The translations under genes were made by a program, and so were the position numbers. The notes beneath the pieces are model-generated. The model was given only the letters and a program-made list of their open reading frames with translations, was not told the origin of the DNA and searched no databases. Shown piece by piece: positions 58,744 through 64,000 of a stretch of DNA of 64,000 bases. Each line of letters starts with the position of its first letter. Within the stretch, counting starts at the first letter, position 1. Source of the DNA: Clostridiaceae bacterium (lineage in GTDB: Bacteria; Bacillota; Clostridia; Oscillospirales; Butyricicoccaceae); the NCBI GenBank assembly GCA_018383195.1, contig JAGZOP010000008.1:15714-79713 (forward strand), in the 5' to 3' direction.

Positions 58744-61026
58744 ATGAAGAAACGGGTTTTGGGCGGTGTGCTCGCGTTGTCGCTGCTGATGGGTACTTGC
58801 GGCGCGGCGTTCAGCGATATTCAAACGCCTGAACTGGCACAGACGGCGGCTGTGCTCAAATCACTGAAGATTATGGAGGGGGACAGCGGCGGAGGTTTTG
58901 CGCCAAACCGCAGCCTGACCCGCGCGGAATTCGCCAAGCTGATTGTGACTGCATTTGGCGTCACCGATGTGACTGCGTATAAGAATTACACAGTGTTTCC
59001 GGATGTGCCGAATACCCATTGGGCGGCGGGTTACATTAACGCAGCGGTGAAGCATGCGGACATCAAAGAAAAGCACATCATCCACGGTTATGCGGACGGT
59101 ACGTTCAAGCCCGACCGCACTATCAATTACGGCGAAGCATGCACGATGCTGATGCTTATGCTCGGCTATTCGATTGAGGATATCGGTCTGGTGTGGCCGG
59201 GGGATTACATCGCACGTGCGCAATCCGAGGGACTTGCAGACGGCGCGTCAGTGATGACTGCTTCCAGTGTGATGACCCGTGCAGACGCGGCAATTATGCT
59301 GCTCAATGCACTCGACACACCGGGGAAAGAGGATGGGAAACTGATTACCTCGTTGACATCCTCCTCGGACAGCGAGGGGTCAATTTTGCTTGCAACGAGT
59401 GAAACAGACAGCGATTTGCGCCGCAATCAGGCGCGGTTTTATACGGGCGGCGAGGAACCGGTCGTAAAAACAACCGATGGAGTGTTGGACAATGCCCTAA
59501 TCGGGGTAAGCGGCACCATTTATTACAGCAAAACATCTCCGAATACGGTGCTCACGATTGTGCCGTCGGGAGACGGACGCAGCGAGCGCCATACGGTGCG
59601 CCGCGTACAGCGCGATCGGATTGAGACTGACGCAGGAGAAACTATCAAGCCGGCGCGCGACGTGCTTCTCTATGTCAATGGCGCGGTGGCGAAATTCTCT
59701 GAAACATGGTTCGATTTGCAGAATGGCGATCAGATTACGCTGCACTATGATGCAAGCGGTTCGCTGGAACTGATCAGTGCGTCTGCGCGCGGTGTATCCC
59801 AGAATAGTTTTGTCTATGGAACCAAGGAGGCACAGGCAGTGCCTGCCGGATTTACCATTACGAAAAACGGTGTGCGCGTTTCCGTGGATAGCCTCAAGCA
59901 GTACGATGTTGTTACGTTGGACACCGCATCCAAGACCGCAATCGTTTCGGACAAGCGAATTACCGGCCGCTATGAGGATGGTGCACCCTCGTTCAAGCGA
60001 CCGGAGAAAATCAAGGTTTTGGGACAGGAATACGCAGTTTCCGAGCGGGCATCCGGATATTTTGCGGACTTTGAAGCGGGAGATCGGATTACCCTGCTGC
60101 TTGACAGCCGCGGCGCGGTTGCGGCAGCGTATCCGGTGAGCACAGTGCGTGCAGAAATGGTCGGCGTTTTCGCAGAGCTGGACGGCGATGAAGCGAAGAT
60201 TTTGCTGTGGAACGGTGAAACTGTGCGCGGCAAGCTCGACAGTCAGGATGACAAGAAGCTGTTTGGAAAGGTTGTCACGGTTTCTCAGTCGAGCGATGGG
60301 GATTTGTCCCTGATTGAGCGTTCGTCCGCAGGCAAGCCCTCCGGCGACTGGGACATTGATGCGGGTACACTGGGCGGCAAGAAGGTTGCACCGGATGTGC
60401 GTGTTTGGGAGCAGGTCGACGCAAAGGCACCGCTCTATGAAACTTCGGTATCTGCGCTGCACATGGGCACCGTACCTTCGTCCAGTATCCGCACGGCGGT
60501 AACGGATTCTGTGGGCAACATCGTCGCGATTGTGCTGAACGATGTGACCGGTGACGCATGGAATTACGGCTACGGCTATTACAAGTCGGAAGAAATTCAA
60601 ACTGATACGGATTTTGACGGCAAACCGATTTATAACAACGAAAATACGGTCACGCTGCGGTATTACGACTATGCGGACAAGTCGGAAAAGGAACTGGAGT
60701 ACAAGGTCATTTCCCGTCCGGATGGCGTAAACGGCGGACCAATCGGTCTGCCAAAGGGTGCAGAACAGAACGGCGATAGGCAGTTCCTCGCCAGCATCCG
60801 CCTGAATCGGGTGGATACGGTCGGACTGGATGCCTTTGACGGCGCGGACGGTGTGCGCACTGCATCGGGATACTACCCGCTTTCGGAGGAGGTACAGGTT
60901 TACCTGTCCGGACAGCGCAAGTTTGTGACGCTCAATCAGGCAAAAGCGGACTATGAAAAGTTTACGCTTTACGCGGAGCGCACTCCCGACAAGGGCGGCA
61001 AAATCCGAGTGATTACGGTATCGTAA
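58744..61026 (+). CDS. Secreted S-layer homology (SLH) domain protein
   Basis: A 760-residue exported protein. The signal peptide ends near residue 22, and three SLH repeats follow at about residues 24-72, 84-142 and 148-192. The second contains the classic FPDVPNTHWAAGYINAA and IIHGYADGTFKPDRTINYGEA. SLH domains hold proteins to pyruvylated wall polymers. The remaining 560 residues are beta-rich with repeating units (KNGVRVSVDSLKQYDVV-like, GDRITLLLDSRG-like), and no enzyme motif is recognised. The ATG follows AGGAGGTAC. It is the last gene of the adaptor-ATPase-permease operon, closed by a strong terminator. Confidence 0.9.
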   Translation: MKKRVLGGVLALSLLMGTCGAAFSDIQTPELAQTAAVLKSLKIMEGDSGGGFAPNRSLTRAEFAKLIVTAFGVTDVTAYKNYTVFPDVPNTHWAAGYINAAVKHADIKEKHIIHGYADGTFKPDRTINYGEACTMLMLMLGYSIEDIGLVWPGDYIARAQSEGLADGASVMTASSVMTRADAAIMLLNALDTPGKEDGKLITSLTSSSDSEGSILLATSETDSDLRRNQARFYTGGEEPVVKTTDGVLDNALIGVSGTIYYSKTSPNTVLTIVPSGDGRSERHTVRRVQRDRIETDAGETIKPARDVLLYVNGAVAKFSETWFDLQNGDQITLHYDASGSLELISASARGVSQNSFVYGTKEAQAVPAGFTITKNGVRVSVDSLKQYDVVTLDTASKTAIVSDKRITGRYEDGAPSFKRPEKIKVLGQEYAVSERASGYFADFEAGDRITLLLDSRGAVAAAYPVSTVRAEMVGVFAELDGDEAKILLWNGETVRGKLDSQDDKKLFGKVVTVSQSSDGDLSLIERSSAGKPSGDWDIDAGTLGGKKVAPDVRVWEQVDAKAPLYETSVSALHMGTVPSSSIRTAVTDSVGNIVAIVLNDVTGDAWNYGYGYYKSEEIQTDTDFDGKPIYNNENTVTLRYYDYADKSEKELEYKVISRPDGVNGGPIGLPKGAEQNGDRQFLASIRLNRVDTVGLDAFDGADGVRTASGYYPLSEEVQVYLSGQRKFVTLNQAKADYEKFTLYAERTPDKGGKIRVITVS

Positions 61027-61030
61027 ACAA

Positions 61031-61075
61031 AACAACGCTTTCCCCATTTTGCGGGGAAAGCGTTGTTGCTTTTTT
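61031..61075. terminator. Terminator after the SLH protein gene
   Basis: Perfect 15-bp stem AACAACGCTTTCCCC and complement (61031-61045 and 61053-61067), then GCTTTTTTT. Confidence 0.92.
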
Positions 61076-62385
61076 TAGATGCGTTTGGCTTCCATATAGA
61101 AACGTTTTTCTCTGGCTTCGCCCATGGAGAACGTTTTGCGCGGCAGTACGCCGTCGAAAATGACGCCGCGGAACAGGTCTTCCTTTGCGGGGTCGGGAAG
61201 TTCAAATCCCATGGTGCCGGGTTTGGAGGCGAGATCGTGCAGAACGTCGAGCCCGTGGATGTAGTCAATTTTGGCTTCGGCATGCGCGGCAAGATAGTCG
61301 TCCAGGAAAGTTTGCAGCGCAGCAACCGGCAGCGCCCAGGGGGAATGCTGGACGAGCATATATCCGGTATGGGTTTCGGCTTGGAATGGGAACGACTGAA
61401 CATCTGTGGGGAGTTCGGATGGAACCGACTCTGCAACGGTTATTTCAGCGCCGTGTGCACGGAAGAAATGCGTGGCTGCGTCAAGTACATCGACCGCATC
61501 AACACCGAACAGGGCGCGGTGAATGCCCTCAATTACAATGCTTTCATCGTGGATATTTACAACCTCGGCAAGCACCCAGCGTGCCGGATGGGTTTCGCGC
61601 TCCTGCTCGGTCAGCGTGGGACGAATCTGCTCCCAGTATGCCTTTGCCGTTGCCATGGAGTGGTTGCCGTCCCCGACGGCATAGGGCAGAACGGGGCGAC
61701 CGTCTGTAACACCGTACTTCGCATCGAATACTTCGCGGTCACTCAGACGTGCCAGCGCGTCCAGCAGGGCGTCGGTGTCTGCACTTTCCGGAATAAACCA
61801 TCCGGTCAGGTGCCCGCCCTCCTGCATCAGTTCGACCTCATAGAGCTTGGAGAATTCTTCGCGGCGCGCATACAGCGGCTCGATGACCGAACGGTCCGGG
61901 TCGTCAATCAGCAGCATGATGTGCGGCAGTTCGATGGATGCGCCCTCGCGCACTTTCAGACGCGGCGGGATGCGCTCGACAACGGTTTTTTCGGTAGGGC
62001 GGATGGGGGAGGAAGAACTGGGCGTATACGCATAAGCATCGAGATCGAACGCCAGAACCAGACCGCGGCGCGGGCATGCGCCGCCGGTATCGCGCTCGAG
62101 CAGCACGATGCCGGAGGGCAGTTCGGTCAGTGTGCCATCCTGTGTGTAACGCTCCATTGCGGCGTGGATTTTTTCGATATATGCAGAGCAATTCGGACTT
62201 TCCAGATAGATTTCGGGCAAAGTGAGGCGCAGCGTGGACGGCGCATCCCCGACGATGTGCTCAACCTCATTCCAGTAAGCTGGCTGGGAAGTGTACTGGT
62301 CGCATGCCACAACCGACCATTTGGAAAGGTCGGTGCCCGGTTTGGGCATCAGGATTTTCGGAACACGTGCACAGCGAATCGACAT
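61075..62385 (-). CDS. DUF1015 family protein
   Basis: A 436-residue protein of the DUF1015 family, function unknown. Family segments are VVACDQYTSQPAYW near residue 26, GLVLAFDLDAYAY, the central AVGDGNHSMATAKAYWE and WVLAEVVNIHDESIVIEGIHR. The GDGNHS motif is the hallmark. The ATG at 62385 follows GGAGGG at 7 bp; the frame's seven earlier codons contain that ribosome site. It stands alone on the minus strand. Confidence 0.92.
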   Translation of the reverse strand: MSIRCARVPKILMPKPGTDLSKWSVVACDQYTSQPAYWNEVEHIVGDAPSTLRLTLPEIYLESPNCSAYIEKIHAAMERYTQDGTLTELPSGIVLLERDTGGACPRRGLVLAFDLDAYAYTPSSSSPIRPTEKTVVERIPPRLKVREGASIELPHIMLLIDDPDRSVIEPLYARREEFSKLYEVELMQEGGHLTGWFIPESADTDALLDALARLSDREVFDAKYGVTDGRPVLPYAVGDGNHSMATAKAYWEQIRPTLTEQERETHPARWVLAEVVNIHDESIVIEGIHRALFGVDAVDVLDAATHFFRAHGAEITVAESVPSELPTDVQSFPFQAETHTGYMLVQHSPWALPVAALQTFLDDYLAAHAEAKIDYIHGLDVLHDLASKPGTMGFELPDPAKEDLFRGVIFDGVLPRKTFSMGEAREKRFYMEAKRI

Positions 62386-62705
62386 AAAGAATCCCTCCGG
62401 TTTCATTGATTGATTTCATTTCTATCATAACAGAATTTGTCGGATTATGCCACGGATTTTGCGGGAAAGGGCGATTTTTCTGTGAAAGGCGGCAGAAAGC
62501 TTTGGAAGAGAACGGTCAAAAAACGACAAAATTTGTGCAGAAACCGCACAGAGCAAACAAGCGTGTCAGTAAAAAACAGATATTGAGAGTAAAATATGGT
62601 AAACAAGCATATTCCTTTTCCAGCATAGGTTCGGTATACTAATAATAAGACCATCAAAGTATATGAAATGGTGATGTACAGAGGGACCTGACAGGAGGGA
62701 AAACT
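62386..62705. other. AT-rich intergenic region, no gene supported
   Basis: A frame of 78 codons at 62406-62642 has no ribosome site and low-complexity sequence, and is not accepted. TATACT at 62635-62640 with a poor -35 may be the promoter of the downstream pseudogene. GGAGGG precedes the GTG at 62706. Nothing else was recognised. Confidence 0.5.
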
Positions 62706-63872
62706 GTGAACTATGGTATAATGAACCATGTGGTAAACCACTTGCTGGATGTCGATAGTTATGGATGTCTTTTTATGTATGCGACACATCAGGATTTGAC
62801 AACTGCGCCGCGGCATATCATCCGCATGACCGAGCCGGTCGATCCTGAACTGCTGCGGGAGGCGCTCAAAATTGCGCTGCTGCGCTTTCCGCAGATGGGG
62901 CTTGGATTGGTGCGCGGCAGGACGCAGTACCAGTACCGCCTGATTACAGAACCGCCGGTCGTTCTTCCTTTTGAAGATATTTCTCCCTATTATATCGGCT
63001 CGGAAGATCAAATGGATATCTGTTCTGCTGCGGCTATCGGGGCAATACCATTTATCTCGAATATCAGCACTGCACAAGTGATGGACGAGGGTTTAATGAA
63101 TTCATCAAATGCGTACTGTTTTACTATTTGAAACTGCGCGGCTATGCGATTGAAAATGACGGAAGCATCCGCGCACTGGAAACCGATTTCAGTCCGGAAG
63201 AAAATGAGGATGGCTTTGTCAAGCTGCGCAAGGCGGAACAATCTGACGAAGCGCATGTCGAGGATGTTCCGGCCTTTCACCTGCCGGAATATGACGGTAT
63301 GGAGGATGAAAATGAGCTGACAACAGAAATTACGCTGCCGTTTTCTCAGGTGCGCCGCTATGTCAAGCAAAATGATATTTCTCCGTTAACTTTTTTAATG
63401 ACTGCAATTTGTCACGCGATGTATCGCACATATTACAGGGGAACCGATCGGAAAGAGGCGATTGTGGCAGAGGTACCAATGGATTTGCGGACTTATATCG
63501 ATTCCCCAACCGTACGTTTTTTTGTTGCACTGCTTGATCTGCCGTTTCATTATGAATATTTTCAGCTGCCGTTTGCTGAGGCGTGCCGCAAATTGAGCGA
63601 ATTTTTCGATACGCAGCGCGCATTGCCGCATGCGGCATATAGCGGATTATGGAGCAATTTTACCGTGTGCGCATCAGCCGTTTGGAATTTTGGTGAGTTC
63701 TTACTGTGATACCCTGAAAATTTCACTGTCACAGAGGGATTTGCGACCGGATTTGGTGAATCACCTCGTGGATGTATTCAGTGAGATTGGATTTCGCGCG
63801 CATACATACTCATATATGTATCATCCGACAAGATATAGCGGTGAGCGGGTTGCGCAGGAAAAAAGAGATTAA
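62706..63872 (+). pseudogene. Decayed HxxxDG acyltransferase (condensation/alcohol acetyltransferase-like)
   Basis: Three partial frames join into one protein. The first (GTG at 62706 after GGAGGG, MNYGIMNHVVNHLLDVDSY onward) holds until about 63007. The sequence then continues in another frame as NGYLF, GNTIYLEYQHCTSDGRGFNEFIK and so on to about 63640, and the third frame carries FGILVSSYCDTLKISLSQ to the end. The active-site motif HCTSDG (HxxxDG of condensation-type acyltransferases) lies in the middle frame, so no intact reading covers start and active site. The first break looks like a one-base deletion. The second seems to go with loss of a segment, since the C-terminal part is shorter than in relatives. 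A sequencing error could explain one break, but not easily both. Confidence 0.75.
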
Positions 63873-63881
63873 ATGGATGGG

Positions 63882-63907
63882 AAGGCGGCGCGAATGCGCC
63901 GCTTTTT
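63882..63907 (+). terminator. Terminator after the pseudogene
   Basis: GCGGCGC (63885-63891) pairs GCGCCGC (63896-63902) with a GAAT loop and T5. Confidence 0.85.
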
Positions 63908-63947
63908 CTCAGCGAAAAAAGAATTTCAGAAAAAATCAAAAAACCTG

Positions 63948-63976
63948 TTGACAAGGGGCGGGAATTGTCGTATACT
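63948..63976 (+). promoter_or_regulatory. Consensus promoter at the window edge, probably for a stable RNA
   Basis: TTGACA (63948-63953), a 17-bp spacer and TATACT (63971-63976), followed by AATCAAGCTGT. The tRNA-Ser promoter is followed by AATAAAGCTGT, so a tRNA or rRNA gene is expected just beyond base 64000. Confidence 0.8.
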
Positions 63977-64000
63977 AATCAAGCTGTCTCGTGAGGGACG

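Noticed and set aside
59497..61047. A 516-codon frame antisense to the SLH protein
   Set aside because: Cys/Arg/His-rich shadow translation; the plus-strand gene has signal peptide, SLH repeats and a ribosome site.
62406..62642. 78-codon frame upstream of the pseudogene
   Set aside because: No ribosome site, overlaps AT-rich promoter-like sequence, no recognisable protein.
63000..63010. Programmed frameshift in the acyltransferase gene
   Set aside because: No slippery heptamer with a following structure was seen, and a second break occurs 0.6 kb later, so decay is the simpler reading.
1..64000. CRISPR arrays, prophage or insertion sequences
   Set aside because: No regularly spaced repeats, transposase, integrase or phage structural genes were found on reading through the window.

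Overview
The window looks like a chromosomal segment of a moderately GC-rich member of Bacillota, class Clostridia, probably a gut commensal of the Ruminococcaceae/Butyricicoccaceae type. The evidence is strong AGGAGG ribosome binding sites, sigma-A promoters (TTGACA-N17-TATACT), a T-box in front of cysS, a class III fructose-1,6-bisphosphatase, CoaX and ECF-type pantothenate genes, S-layer homology (SLH) domains and a selenium-dependent molybdenum hydroxylase (SDMH) maturation island. The genus is inference. No phage, IS element or CRISPR array was seen; the segment is mostly vertical-looking core and accessory metabolism.

Layout. 1-3.8 kb: end of the str operon (rpsG 3' end, fusA, tuf). 3.8-7.8 kb: a VanZ-like gene with an operator-bearing promoter, fbp, a 61-residue Cys-containing protein and a membrane protein. 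7.8-14.4 kb: a complete phosphate regulon, pstSCAB-phoU-phoP/B-phoR, behind TTTACA direct repeats. Its PstS has its two halves in swapped order. 14.4-19.5 kb (minus strand): citrate synthase, a DUF4230 protein, pyrC, a cation diffusion facilitator and DUF1294. 19.7-29.1 kb: dacF-type carboxypeptidase and tex; a tandem P-II protein with a DUF1538 transporter; a PadR pair; ybaK; yqeG; and a TIM-barrel endonuclease IV-like gene. 29.2 kb: tRNA-Ser(CGA). 29.5-36.2 kb: trkH-trkA, a 55-residue protein missed by length cut-offs, coaX-yfcE, a cassette of three small genes of unknown function, and rsmA.

36.3-43.5 kb: ten tightly packed plus-strand genes (ModE-like HTH, selD, yedF, yqeB, cysteine desulfurase-like, yedE, TusA-like, DUF3343, xdhC, mocA-like). 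Together they form the known SDMH cofactor maturation system, but no hydroxylase subunit is in the window. 43.5-48.9 kb: T-box-controlled cysS, nth, glyA, pgi. 49-52 kb: a small membrane protein, a second divergent coaX, panT and a P1-family peptidase. 52-54.5 kb (minus strand): a CBS-domain hemolysin-family protein and azlCD.

54.6-61 kb: a MacA/MacB-type exporter operon ending in a secreted SLH protein. Its promoter carries the same inverted-repeat operator as the VanZ-like gene about 50 kb away, suggesting one unseen regulator for a small envelope-defence regulon. 61-64 kb: DUF1015, a decayed HxxxDG acyltransferase (two frame breaks), and a strong promoter resembling that of the tRNA gene, running off the end of the window.

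The points most worth checking are the permuted PstS, the shared VanZ/MacAB operator, the permuted XdhC, the divergent second CoaX, and the unidentified small-protein genes.
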